Below are positions 35,156-43,847 of a stretch of 64,000 nt of DNA, piece by piece. The translations under genes were made by a program, and so were the position numbers. Numbering within the stretch: the first letter of the stretch is position 1; each line of letters begins with the position of its first letter. Source of the stretch: Candidatus Peribacteria bacterium (GTDB taxonomy: Bacteria > Patescibacteriota > Gracilibacteria > Peribacterales > Peribacteraceae); contig JACKFU010000001.1 in assembly GCA_020632295.1 (NCBI GenBank), forward strand, positions 310,001-374,000, given 5' to 3'. The notes under the pieces are model-generated. The model did not search any database and was not told the origin of the DNA. It worked only from the letters and a program-made list of their open reading frames with translations.

Positions 35156-35332
35156 ATGGAAAAACCACCATTACATGAAACAGGATCAGTGGGGTATACC
35201 GCAGGAGACCTGTCTAAACTTAAAGAGTTTTATGCGCGCCAAAATCCGGAGTATATGGCGGAATCGGCTGCAATTACTGAAGAGTTGATGGAAGAAGATC
35301 GCAACAAGTACCAGGGAATCTTTTTAGAGTAG
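35156..35332 (+). CDS. Hypothetical small acidic protein (58 aa)
   Basis: Not recognised. MEKPPLHETGSVGYTAGDLS then a helical acidic segment (AITEELMEEDRNKYQG) ending IFLE. No signal or membrane segment. It lies divergent from the 16S promoter and ends 1 nt before the end of a convergent glycosyltransferase gene. TACATT is 8 nt before the ATG. Regular amino-acid composition and snug fit support coding. Confidence 0.6.
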   Translation: MEKPPLHETGSVGYTAGDLSKLKEFYARQNPEYMAESAAITEELMEEDRNKYQGIFLE

Positions 35333-35333
35333 C

Positions 35334-36221
35334 TTACGCAGCTTTTGCTCGTCCTTGTCTGACAACTACCTCTGCAAGGAGTCCAAAAAGTCCTATTTGA
35401 ATACCGGTGAGAAGCAGCAGCATTCCCGCATCGGAGACGTTATCTTCCACCTGAAGCGTGTGAATGATGTAGAGAAGACCAGAGAGGATGAGTATCGCAG
35501 AGGGCCATGCAAAAAACCGCAGTGGACGAAAGTACGTGGTAATACGTGTGATGAGTCCAAGGAAAAAGAGGAAGTGTTTTATACCATTAAAGCCCGCAGA
35601 CATGGAGCTTGTTCCTTTACGCTTGAAGTAATCAATTGGCACGTACTGGACTAGGTAGTCTGATGTAATTGCTGCGAGTGTTATGGTGATAGTAAACGAA
35701 AAACCCTGCGGATAGAGATGCATAAACTCGAGTGCCATATCTTTTTTGAAGATACGCATACCAGAATTGTTGTCTGGAATCTTCATGCCCGATACCCAGT
35801 TGACGAGTTTGTTTATTACCCATTTTGCAGGACGGCGAATAAGCGGAATCTGGACTCCCTTCTTTGTTCTGGCACCTACGACCATATCGGCGTCCGCTTG
35901 TTGCATCTTACTGAGTAGTTTTGGAAAGTCTGCAATGGGGTAGGTTCCATCTGCATCAGTAATGGCGATGAGATCTCCCTTTGCTCTACGCAGCCCGGTC
36001 TTCATGGAAGCGCCGTATCCCCGGTTTACGGGGTGGGTGAGGATGTGCACGTTGCTTGGGTGTTGCGCGGCAAGGATCTCATTCGTTCCGTCAGTACTTC
36101 CGTCGTTAATGACCAGAATTTCAAACTCTTCTCCCATCTTCGAAAAGACATCATGCGCCAGCGCAATTGTTTCTTCGATCGCTTCTTTCTCGTTGAAGAC
36201 GGGGATGAGGAGGGAGATCAT
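35334..36221 (-). CDS. Glycosyltransferase family 2, DPM1-like with C-terminal membrane segments (295 aa)
   Basis: Probably transfers a sugar from a nucleotide donor to a polyprenyl phosphate. The GT-A domain starts ISLLIPVFNEKEAI, with VINDGSTDGT and ITDADGTYP (DxD) near residues 40 and 93. Two hydrophobic hairpin segments are near 232-252 and 264-285. Such enzymes make lipid-linked sugars used by GT-C transferases; one GT-C-like protein lies at 42156. It is the last gene of a minus-strand set (39127 to 35334) with 4-6 nt spacing. Confidence 0.9.
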   Translation of the reverse strand: MISLLIPVFNEKEAIEETIALAHDVFSKMGEEFEILVINDGSTDGTNEILAAQHPSNVHILTHPVNRGYGASMKTGLRRAKGDLIAITDADGTYPIADFPKLLSKMQQADADMVVGARTKKGVQIPLIRRPAKWVINKLVNWVSGMKIPDNNSGMRIFKKDMALEFMHLYPQGFSFTITITLAAITSDYLVQYVPIDYFKRKGTSSMSAGFNGIKHFLFFLGLITRITTYFRPLRFFAWPSAILILSGLLYIIHTLQVEDNVSDAGMLLLLTGIQIGLFGLLAEVVVRQGRAKAA

Positions 36222-36226
36222 AGCAA

Positions 36227-37570
36227 TCAGCTTATCCTAGTTTCGACGAATTTCATCTCCTTTAGGCCTTTTCTTTTGGTCGGCTTGGACATCGCCTTCC
36301 AGCTTTTTCGCATCATATTGAAGATCGGACCGATGACAGACAGTGGCAGATGTTCAACGCTCCACCGAGCGATGCGGGTATGACCAAAGCCAAAGAGTAG
36401 TCGCAATATCCACTCAACGACCACGCGGGATGTCGGGATCGATACAGGTCGGTATCCGTAGTCGGGCTGTACAGACTTCCATCGGTTACGAATAAACGAT
36501 CCACGCTTTTTAAAGTCGAGCATGTGACCGTGCATGTTGAGTGCTTCGTTTGTCTTAATGGAATTAAGCGTGAGAATGTTTTTTTTCTGCATCTCACTGA
36601 GCAGCTCTTGTCCTGCATTGGAGCGTGCAAGAATCACAGAATGTCCTTGTCCTTTCTTTTCGAGCAGGGGGTTCCATGCATCACCGACGGAGATGTCCGT
36701 GAGCTCGTTTGTGAAATCACAGAGTTGTCTGCATCCCTTCGTAATGAAGAAGGGGATCAGATAGTTATAGTGAAACTTTTCTGCCTTGAGCGTTCGACCG
36801 CTCTTCAAATCTATTTGCAAATGTCCTGGCCACTCTCCAGCACGGTACTGCAGCCTCGCAATCTCTTCTTCCGATCGCACACCGCTACTGCGTAAGAAAC
36901 TGCGGATCGCTTCAAACGTCATCTGTGTTCCGGTGTAGGGACCAAGAATGTATTTGATATTTTTCACCGATGGATGGTTGAGCATCTGGAGTTTCCGAAT
37001 ACCGGCAACTTGGTCCGGAAGTCCCACGTATGCTAGTGGACCATCGCCTTCTTTTATTTCCGATAGAATGGTGTTTACTGGTGTGAGACTGTAGATGCTT
37101 TGTGCACAGGCAAGAATTTCCTCTTTGGTTCGTGCAATTACTGGTCGCGCTTTCCATGGAACATCAACGCCCATTCGTAAACAAATTGCACCCGTAATTT
37201 TTTTCGTTTCAAGAAGATGAATGAGTATCTGCGTAATTACCCCGCCCGATGCTCCTGCTCTGCGGATAGCTTCGTTGGTTGCATGTCCAATGTACGCCTG
37301 CCGCACCACTCCGCTGAGCATGTTCTTCGGCAGCGTACCAAACACATGTTGACTGAGATCAGGGTAATTGCAGGAACGACCTGGGCAGCCGTCGTAGGCT
37401 GCTTGCGGAACTGGCTGCGGATCATCGGTACGTACCACTTGGAGTTCTCCGTCAGGAAGTTCTTTGTACGCAAGTGTTCCTTCCGAGACGCCGACGCAGG
37501 TACCATCTCCTGTTTCGAGTCCAGGGTCGATGACGTCTTCTTTGAGCCGTTGCCACCAGATGTCGTTCAT
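36227..37570 (-). CDS. FrhB-like (coenzyme F420 hydrogenase beta family) protein in glycan locus (447 aa)
   Basis: Related to FrhB/FdhB flavin-Fe-S proteins; members in polysaccharide clusters are thought to act in sugar or pyruvyl modification, but the reaction is not established. Seen: DGCPGRSC near the N-terminus, GASGGVITQILIHLL (family signature) near residue 100, and TKGCRQLCDFTNELTDISVGDAW, the C-terminal domain hallmark. The start at 37570 gives an ATGA overlap with the methyltransferase stop; an upstream extension looks unnatural. Confidence 0.85.
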   Translation of the reverse strand: MNDIWWQRLKEDVIDPGLETGDGTCVGVSEGTLAYKELPDGELQVVRTDDPQPVPQAAYDGCPGRSCNYPDLSQHVFGTLPKNMLSGVVRQAYIGHATNEAIRRAGASGGVITQILIHLLETKKITGAICLRMGVDVPWKARPVIARTKEEILACAQSIYSLTPVNTILSEIKEGDGPLAYVGLPDQVAGIRKLQMLNHPSVKNIKYILGPYTGTQMTFEAIRSFLRSSGVRSEEEIARLQYRAGEWPGHLQIDLKSGRTLKAEKFHYNYLIPFFITKGCRQLCDFTNELTDISVGDAWNPLLEKKGQGHSVILARSNAGQELLSEMQKKNILTLNSIKTNEALNMHGHMLDFKKRGSFIRNRWKSVQPDYGYRPVSIPTSRVVVEWILRLLFGFGHTRIARWSVEHLPLSVIGPIFNMMRKSWKAMSKPTKRKGLKEMKFVETRIS

Positions 37571-38280
37571 GATTTTATACAGATAAAGGTGCGCCGAAGG
37601 GCAGTTATTCTCAGGAGCCAATCAGGAAATATGTTTTCAAGAATGTACCCAAAGCTTAGCAGCCACTTTGGTCCTGCTGGAATCAGTACAAATGTTTTTT
37701 CAATATGTACAGTAAGGTTTGCTGCATTGAAAGCGGCGAGAATTTCTTTGCGTGGCACCATGCAGTGTGGGCCTTCTCCATGATCAAGTTTTAGCAGAGC
37801 GCTCAACCAGTGCACCGGTTCCCAGAGGACGTTTGGTGTGGTGAGCACCAGTGTCCCTCCTGTTTTGAGCATGCGACTCAGTTCTGCAATGTACTTTGAT
37901 GGCCAGGGAACATGTTCGAGTGTTTCGTAGGTGAGGATGACGTCAAACGACTCATTATCAAACGGTTGCTTCACGTCGATCATCACCGTAACAGGTGCAT
38001 CAACCGTATGTGTTTTCAGATTTTTTTTCGCACGTTCTTTAAACGATGGTGCCATCGCAATGCAGGTGAACTCAGCTGTTGGGTACTTCTTCTTAAAGTA
38101 CACTGTGCCGTTTCCCGTTCTGCAATCGACGTCGAGAACGCGTGCATTTTTAGGAATAGTAAAGAGGGGTTCTGAGTCACGAAACCGACGCATGTACGAA
38201 TCGATCTTCGCGTTCTGGTCATCGTAGTCTGGGGAGTTATCCCAGTGAGCAGCCACATCCTGAATAGTCCAGGTTTTCAT
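37567..38280 (-). CDS. SAM-dependent methyltransferase (237 aa)
   Basis: Class I methyltransferase; target unknown, probably a sugar or glycan. ARVLDVDCRTGNGTVYFKK is motif I near residue 47, with FDVILTYETLEHVPWP and LSRMLKTGGTLVLTTPN (motifs IV-V) following. The usual GxGxG is CRTGNG. It has a hydrophobic C-terminus. It starts 4 nt after the flippase-like gene and overlaps the FrhB-like gene. Confidence 0.88.
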   Translation of the reverse strand: MKTWTIQDVAAHWDNSPDYDDQNAKIDSYMRRFRDSEPLFTIPKNARVLDVDCRTGNGTVYFKKKYPTAEFTCIAMAPSFKERAKKNLKTHTVDAPVTVMIDVKQPFDNESFDVILTYETLEHVPWPSKYIAELSRMLKTGGTLVLTTPNVLWEPVHWLSALLKLDHGEGPHCMVPRKEILAAFNAANLTVHIEKTFVLIPAGPKWLLSFGYILENIFPDWLLRITALRRTFICIKS

Positions 38281-38284
38281 AGTG

Positions 38285-39127
38285 CTACCTTACCCCTTTT
38301 ACGAAGTACCAGCCGCCTAAAATGCCGCTTAAGATAATGCTGATAAACATCAGAAGGGCGAGTGCAACTGCTTGTTCTGATGGTACGCCGAATGGCGCAA
38401 GCAGAAAGACGAGAGCAGCATCTCGTGTTCCGAGCCCCGATGGGGCGATGGGAAGGAGAACAAGAATGCCCACAATGGTAAAAGCCATAATGAGTATATG
38501 AACGGGGACGTCAATGCCGATGGAGCGTGCGAGGATGGTGATCCAGAGAAATGATACTAACCATGCTGCTATGGTCCATAGTGATGCTGGAACAGCAGCA
38601 GACCATGGTACATGTTTTGTTACACGTTCAAATTTTTTTGTAAGAGCAACGGCAAGAAGTGTAGCAATGAGCATGCCAAATCCGAGGAGAGCGGTCCATT
38701 CCCATCCAAAGAAGATTCCAACACCCAGAGTGGCAATAAGTCCAATGAATGCGACATCCATGAGCCGGTCGAGTATAGAGAGTGCGAGGGCGACACCAGC
38801 GTTCATTCCTGCAACTTTCAGATAAGCAGCCTTTCCGAGTTCGCCAATTTTTCCTGGAGAGATACTGGCTAGAAAGATGCCGATATTTACGATTTTCCAG
38901 TGCTGCTCAAGTGACAAGGATATTCCCGCTGCGTTTACTAGCCCCTTCCAGCGCATTGTCTTGCAGAAATAGATGAGAAAAACGAGTGGAAACGATACTC
39001 CAAGCAAAACAACGTTTGCGTTTTGCAATTGGCTGATCAGCGCTTCACGATCGATATATGAGAGGATAACAATAAACAGCCCCACCCCTATGAGCTTTAA
39101 AAGCCATAAACTTATACGTTTTTTCAT
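38285..39127 (-). CDS. Lysylphosphatidylglycerol synthetase TM-region family membrane protein (280 aa)
   Basis: Integral membrane protein of the UPF0104/LPG-synthase TM family, sometimes implicated in lipid or glycolipid flipping. About seven hydrophobic segments; GKIGELGKAAYLK and APSGLGTRDAALVFLL are family-typical. The ATG at 39127 (MKKRISLWLLKL) was chosen; the longer frame adds 144 residues without character. It is divergent from the GT2 at 39158 with only 30 bp between. Probable head of the minus-strand set ending at 35334. Confidence 0.85.
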   Translation of the reverse strand: MKKRISLWLLKLIGVGLFIVILSYIDREALISQLQNANVVLLGVSFPLVFLIYFCKTMRWKGLVNAAGISLSLEQHWKIVNIGIFLASISPGKIGELGKAAYLKVAGMNAGVALALSILDRLMDVAFIGLIATLGVGIFFGWEWTALLGFGMLIATLLAVALTKKFERVTKHVPWSAAVPASLWTIAAWLVSFLWITILARSIGIDVPVHILIMAFTIVGILVLLPIAPSGLGTRDAALVFLLAPFGVPSEQAVALALLMFISIILSGILGGWYFVKGVR

Positions 39128-39157
39128 CTGAAACCATGGTATCCTCTTTGGCGATCT

Positions 39158-39901
39158 ATGACCAAACATCAACCGTCCAGTATTTCGGTGGTGATGCCTT
39201 CTTATAACGAGAGGGAGAACATTCCAGAAGCAATGCATCGTATTGCAGCGACGCTGGGGGATACGCTTAAGGAAATTATTATTGTTGATGACGATAGTCC
39301 AGATAAAACATGGGAGCTTGTAGAGCAGATGGGGAAAGAAGAAGATCCTCGATTCAAAGTGATTCGCAGAACAGAGAAACGCGGTCTTGCTTCTGCGCTT
39401 GCTGATGGTACGAAGGTAGCTACCGGTGATATTATCGTGTGGCTCGATTGTGACCTTGGTATTCCACCGGAAGACATCGTCAAGCTGACAGAGAAGTTGC
39501 CCGAGTACGATGCAGCGATTGGATCTCGTTACCTTCCTGGTGGGCAAGATACACGACACTGGTTTCGGGGGTGGCTCAGCACTGTGTTTAACACGTACAC
39601 ACGCCTAGTTCTTGGTCGTCACTTCTGGGACTGGACGTCTGGTTTTGCAGCAGCAACGAAAGAGACCATGCGCAAGTGTCCGCTCTCGGAAGAGGGGTTT
39701 GGTGAGTACTTCATTGAATGGGTCTACGTTTGCACATTGAACAATGTAAAGATGGTTGAAGTGCCCTATCGCTATGGTCTCCGTAAGGCTGGAGAGAGTA
39801 AGACCGACAGCGATATTCGTGTATTTTTAAAGCTGGCAATTACCTATGCATTGCGCGTGCTTCAGATTAGGATGAAGCACGGTTCCCTCCTTCGTCGCTA
39901 A
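39158..39901 (+). CDS. Glycosyltransferase family 2 (polyprenol-phosphate mannosyltransferase-like, 247 aa)
   Basis: GT-A enzyme resembling dolichol/polyprenol-phosphate mannose synthases. ISVVMPSYNERENIPEA start, IIIVDDDSPDKTW, VWLDCDLGIPPED (DxD) near residue 90, IGSRYLPGG and the DWTSGFAAATKE segment. No C-terminal membrane segments, unlike the paralogue at 35334. A GDP-mannose pathway is represented nearby by two dehydratases. The gene ends in a small inverted repeat (GTCGCTAAAGCGAC). Confidence 0.9.
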   Translation: MTKHQPSSISVVMPSYNERENIPEAMHRIAATLGDTLKEIIIVDDDSPDKTWELVEQMGKEEDPRFKVIRRTEKRGLASALADGTKVATGDIIVWLDCDLGIPPEDIVKLTEKLPEYDAAIGSRYLPGGQDTRHWFRGWLSTVFNTYTRLVLGRHFWDWTSGFAAATKETMRKCPLSEEGFGEYFIEWVYVCTLNNVKMVEVPYRYGLRKAGESKTDSDIRVFLKLAITYALRVLQIRMKHGSLLRR

Positions 39902-39942
39902 AGCGACTACGGCGGGCAGGCCAGACGTAATTATCATTTTCT

Positions 39943-41184
39943 ATGTCAATTCCTGAGACAACATCGATCACGAAGTGTCGGGTCTGTAAATCCGATAACC
40001 TTATCGATCTCTTTAGTATCGGCAACATCTACATCTCTAATTTTCCAGAGAAGGCAGATGACGGTGTGAAAGCGCCACTAGAAATGGTGATGTGCGACCA
40101 CTGTAAGCTGGTACAACTTCGCCACAGTGCTCCGCAGGAACTCCTGTATTCGCGATTCTACTGGTACCGCTCTGGTGTCACTGACACCATGAAAAAGGCG
40201 CTTCGCGATATTACTAGGAGCATTGAGGAGCGTATGGATTTACAGGAAGGTGATATCGCTCTAGATATTGGGAGCAATGACGGAACCATGCTTCGTACGT
40301 ACGACGTTCCGGGTCTTATCACCGTTGGTGTGGAACCTGCATCCAATCTAGCGGAAGAGGGAGCAAAAGGAATCGACCACTTTATCGGTGACTTCTGGAA
40401 CTACGATACGTACTTCAGTGCCGTTGGCAAAAAGGCCAAAGTAATTACGGCAATCGGCATGTTTTACGATATGGAAGACCCTGGTGCGTTTATTGCCGAT
40501 GCTGCTGCGGCTATGACAGATGACGGCATGTTCATTGCGCAGCTCATGTGCCTTAAGAACCAGCTCGATACCAATGATGTCGGGAACATCTGCCATGAGC
40601 ATTTGGAGTTTTATTCGCTGCATTCGCTCGAGTACATGTTGAATGAGAATGGGTTTGAGATTATCGACATTGAACACAATCTGGTGAATGGTGGAAGTTA
40701 CCGTGTCTACTGTGGACTCAAAGGTGGTAATCCTCCAGCAATTGATGGAGCTACTGAGCGTATTGCGAAGTACCGCAAAGAAGAAGAGGGCATTGATACT
40801 GTGGAAGTCCACAAAGCATTCTTCGATCGCATCGAAGAGAACAAGCGCAAGTGTGTTGATTTCGTAAAGCAGGCAGTAGCAAGTGGCAAACGTGTCTGGG
40901 TCTATGGAGCATCGACGAAAGGAAACACGATTTTGCAGTACTACGGACTCGATCACACGTTGATTGAAGCAGCATCCGAACGTAGTCCGGAGAAGTGGGG
41001 CAAAGTAACCGTCGGTACCGGTATCCCGATTGTCTCCGAAGAGGAGGCGCGCATGGCAGCACCAGATTACTTCCTTGTACTTCCCTATGCGTTCTTCGAT
41101 GAAATGTATAAACGCGAAGAGGAGTGGCGTAAGGGTGGAGGACAGTTTATTGTACCGCTTCCTGAATTTCGCATTGTTCCATGA
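39943..41184 (+). CDS. Sugar C-methyltransferase (TylC3/NovU-like, 413 aa)
   Basis: Predicted SAM-dependent C-methylation of a nucleotide deoxysugar. Three-part layout of the family: an N-terminal zinc site (CRVC at 12-15 and CDHC near 50), a central methyltransferase domain (IALDIGSNDGTML near 105), and a C-terminal domain with KRVWVYGASTKGNTILQYY and FIVPLPEF at the end. It overlaps the next dehydratase gene by 4 nt, consistent with a joint deoxysugar pathway. Confidence 0.9.
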   Translation: MSIPETTSITKCRVCKSDNLIDLFSIGNIYISNFPEKADDGVKAPLEMVMCDHCKLVQLRHSAPQELLYSRFYWYRSGVTDTMKKALRDITRSIEERMDLQEGDIALDIGSNDGTMLRTYDVPGLITVGVEPASNLAEEGAKGIDHFIGDFWNYDTYFSAVGKKAKVITAIGMFYDMEDPGAFIADAAAAMTDDGMFIAQLMCLKNQLDTNDVGNICHEHLEFYSLHSLEYMLNENGFEIIDIEHNLVNGGSYRVYCGLKGGNPPAIDGATERIAKYRKEEEGIDTVEVHKAFFDRIEENKRKCVDFVKQAVASGKRVWVYGASTKGNTILQYYGLDHTLIEAASERSPEKWGKVTVGTGIPIVSEEEARMAAPDYFLVLPYAFFDEMYKREEEWRKGGGQFIVPLPEFRIVP

Positions 41185-42140
41185 GTAAAAAAGCACTCAT
41201 TATGGGCATTGGAGGCCAAGATGGTTCCTATCTTGCTGAGATACTTCTCGAGAAAGGATACGAAGTGCACGGCCTTATTCGTCGGTCAGCAACTGGAAAC
41301 ACAATTAACATTGATCATCTACAAGATGAGATTACACTCCACCGTGGAGACTTGGCAGATGCGCCATCATTGTATGCAGCTATTAAAGCATCTAACCCTG
41401 ATGAAATTTATAACGAAGCAGATCAAGATCATGCGGGGTGGAGCTACAGCCTTGTCGATTACGCATCGGACATTACGGGTGCTGCCCCTGGCCGTATTTT
41501 AGAAATCATTCGCCAGACAAATCCGAAGATAAAGTATTTCCAACCGTTGACCAGTAATATGTTTGGTCAGACAGATACGGAAACGCAAAACGAACAGACC
41601 CCGCTTAATCCGCAGAGCCCGTATGCTTGTGCAAAAGCGTATGCATGGTCTCTGACAAAGTATTACCGTCAGGTGCATAAGATTCACGCATCGTGCGCGA
41701 TCTTTTTTAATCATGAATCACCACGTCGAACTGATAGTTACGTGACACGCAAAATTACTAAAGCTGCTGCCCGCATTAAGCTCGGCTTGCAAGATAAGCT
41801 CTTGCTTGGTGACTTAACAGCGAAGATCGATTTTGGTTTTGCAGGGGAGTACATGGAAGCGGCGCACAATATTATGCAGCTTGATGCACCAGATGACTTT
41901 TGCATCGGCACAGGAGAGGCTGTCTCTGTGCAGCAGTTTCTCGATGAGACATTTGCCCAAGTTGGCATCGACCCGAAAACCTGTGTAGGAACCGACGAGC
42001 GCTTCATGCGCCCCGGGAAAACAAGCACGCTTGTGTGCGATTACTCAAAAGCCAATAAAGCTTTTGGGTACGAGCCAAAGATTAAGTACAAAGAGCTTAT
42101 CGATATTATGCTGAAGGCAGACCTAGAAGCGGAAAGATGA
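41181..42140 (+). CDS. Divergent GDP-mannose 4,6-dehydratase paralogue (319 aa)
   Basis: Extended SDR clearly related to GDP-mannose 4,6-dehydratase: MGIGGQDGSYLAEILLEKGYEVHGLIRRS, SPYACAKAYAWSLTKYYR with the Tyr-x3-Lys pair, NHESPRRTDSYVTRKIT. But the conserved NLAAQSHV is NEADQDHAGW, and the catalytic S/T-S-E before the FG is TSN (Glu replaced by Asn). It may catalyse a different step (epimerisation or reduction) or have lost activity. A canonical copy is at 45785. Its 3' end runs into heptamers that provide the stop. Confidence 0.85.
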   Translation: MSKKALIMGIGGQDGSYLAEILLEKGYEVHGLIRRSATGNTINIDHLQDEITLHRGDLADAPSLYAAIKASNPDEIYNEADQDHAGWSYSLVDYASDITGAAPGRILEIIRQTNPKIKYFQPLTSNMFGQTDTETQNEQTPLNPQSPYACAKAYAWSLTKYYRQVHKIHASCAIFFNHESPRRTDSYVTRKITKAAARIKLGLQDKLLLGDLTAKIDFGFAGEYMEAAHNIMQLDAPDDFCIGTGEAVSVQQFLDETFAQVGIDPKTCVGTDERFMRPGKTSTLVCDYSKANKAFGYEPKIKYKELIDIMLKADLEAER

Positions 42141-42150
42141 AAGAGGAAAG
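42130..42150. repeat. Heptamer array at the end of the divergent dehydratase gene
   Basis: CGGAAAG ATGAAAG AGGAAAG, 21 nt, including the TGA stop. Two further units (TGTAAAT CGTAAAT, 42164-42177) lie in the 3' end of the convergent membrane gene. Confidence 0.8.
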
Positions 42151-42155
42151 AGGTA

Positions 42156-43847
42156 TCACATTTTGTAAATCGTAAATCGCTCATCTTCGTAGAGGACTTT
42201 CGCAGAGCGCGGCACTCGCACATTAATATCCGATAGGCTGTCTTCAATGATATAGTGCACATTGAACTTCTCTAGCATTTGTTCGTAGTGCTCATCAATA
42301 TCTTTTGCTTGTTCCAAGATTTCCTCGAGGCGCTCTTGCCCTCCAATCAAATCTATCTCTTCAATCTTCTCGTCATCTGTCGCAAAAGCATTGTGGTAAA
42401 TCACTACTTCTTTGTAGGTGAGTCCTGCAAATTCATTTACATGTGTCCTGAGGAACTGCTCGTCGATTCGGCTCACATTTTGGGTAAGGAATCGTTCTAG
42501 CAATTCGTCTTGCGGGAGAACATGGAGGTTTGCACGACCGACGAAGAGTACCGTGTTATCCGTGTAGAGTGGAAGCAAAAAACTCAGTGTTGTATCTGCG
42601 GCAATCACACTATTATGAATGTCGTGTGCGCTGAGAACAGCGAAGATACGTTCGTATTCTTTGCGATAGTCATATTGCTCGACAATCTCATCATATCGTT
42701 TGACGTAGGAGTATGCATTTGCGCGCGGAGCTATGCGGTTAAGCGCACTGAGCGTGAGCATCAGTACACAGAAGCCAAGTGCCAGTTTTTCTGTGTGTAA
42801 TAATCGCTGTTTCAGTGAAGCCATCATGACGGCAATGGCGACAATGTTTACTACCATACCCAGTCGCCACGGGTGCGTACTGAAGTCCATTAATTTCCCT
42901 GTAACGACATTGCTGGTTGCCGCGATGAGAACACTGGCACTGAGGAGAAACAAGACAAGTTCAGCACGAGACCACTTGCGATGGATGCGCAGCACAATTA
43001 GCACAGCGATAACGAGAATACTGTACTTGTTGTTCATGAGTGTCAGTGGAAGCACGCGGTGCGTTTCCACTAATCCACTGCGCAAATTGATCAGTGATGC
43101 CATTGGGTCTGTAAAGAGGGCTACTGTCTGAATGATCTGTGGAAGACATAGTAGTACAATGCCGATACCCATGATGATACTGTTGCGGATTGCCGCAGTA
43201 TTTCTTTGCCAGAGCATCATAAGGAAAAACAGTCCTACAGCGGTAAATGTTTGCATCCATAGGTGCGGGTACACGTAGAAGGACAGCGCAGTTGTCGCAC
43301 CAAGAAAGACGTAGTGTTTTGTTTCTTGAGGTTTTTGCGTAACCAGCAGCAGAGCAATGATGAAGAGGAGAAACGCAGGATAGACCGTTTGCATGACTGC
43401 GGGTCGTAAAATGAGATTTTGCACCGATGCCGTTCCCAGTACTGCAATGGCAGCAGCAAGTACTGTGTTCTCGACCAGTTTTTTGCAGAGGACAAACAGC
43501 AGTCCTGCGGTCAGCAGGGTATACAGCACAGCACTGACGTTGTAGGTGGTAATAATGGATAGGCCAAGCAGTCCCGGAATTGCAGAGAGGTACACGGGTA
43601 GCCTCAGCCCAGGGAAGGCAGCATCGCGATATTCCAGAATATAGGGGTTTCCGAGAGATCCATGCCCCTGTAATACCTTTTGAACGTGTGTCAGATAGTA
43701 CAGATGATCGCTTTCCAATTGCGGAAGAATTGTCGGGACAAATGAGCCGGTAATCTGTTTCAGAAACAGTATGGGAACCGATGCAGCTAGCAACGATCCA
43801 ATAATAGTTATTATCCACCCTATATGGTTGCGTGTTGTATTATCCAT
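42156..43847 (-). CDS. Multi-spanning membrane glycosyltransferase-like protein (563 aa)
   Basis: Probable GT-C type enzyme using a lipid-linked sugar; not assigned to a named family. First hydrophobic segment at residues 11-31, then an external loop with LESDHLYYLTHVQKVL and NPYILEYRDAAFPG, which has the acidic residues GT-Cs use for catalysis. About ten more membrane segments follow up to residue ~375 and a soluble C-terminal domain of ~190 residues. It overlaps the upstream aminotransferase gene by 8 nt. Confidence 0.75.
   Translation of the reverse strand: MDNTTRNHIGWIITIIGSLLAASVPILFLKQITGSFVPTILPQLESDHLYYLTHVQKVLQGHGSLGNPYILEYRDAAFPGLRLPVYLSAIPGLLGLSIITTYNVSAVLYTLLTAGLLFVLCKKLVENTVLAAAIAVLGTASVQNLILRPAVMQTVYPAFLLFIIALLLVTQKPQETKHYVFLGATTALSFYVYPHLWMQTFTAVGLFFLMMLWQRNTAAIRNSIIMGIGIVLLCLPQIIQTVALFTDPMASLINLRSGLVETHRVLPLTLMNNKYSILVIAVLIVLRIHRKWSRAELVLFLLSASVLIAATSNVVTGKLMDFSTHPWRLGMVVNIVAIAVMMASLKQRLLHTEKLALGFCVLMLTLSALNRIAPRANAYSYVKRYDEIVEQYDYRKEYERIFAVLSAHDIHNSVIAADTTLSFLLPLYTDNTVLFVGRANLHVLPQDELLERFLTQNVSRIDEQFLRTHVNEFAGLTYKEVVIYHNAFATDDEKIEEIDLIGGQERLEEILEQAKDIDEHYEQMLEKFNVHYIIEDSLSDINVRVPRSAKVLYEDERFTIYKM

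Noticed and set aside
37217..37783. 188-aa ORF on the plus strand
   Set aside because: Antisense to the FrhB-like gene and a methyltransferase; no family features.
39885..39925. Inverted repeat GTCGCTAAAGCGAC at the end of the GT2 gene as a terminator
   Set aside because: Only a 5-bp stem with no U-tract, within the coding end; too weak to annotate.
40348..41196. 282-aa ORF on the minus strand
   Set aside because: Antisense shadow of the C-methyltransferase; Cys/Phe-rich with no family features.
42961..43818. 285-aa ORF on the minus strand
   Set aside because: Out-of-frame shadow of the GT-C-like membrane protein; Cys/His/Ser-rich composition.
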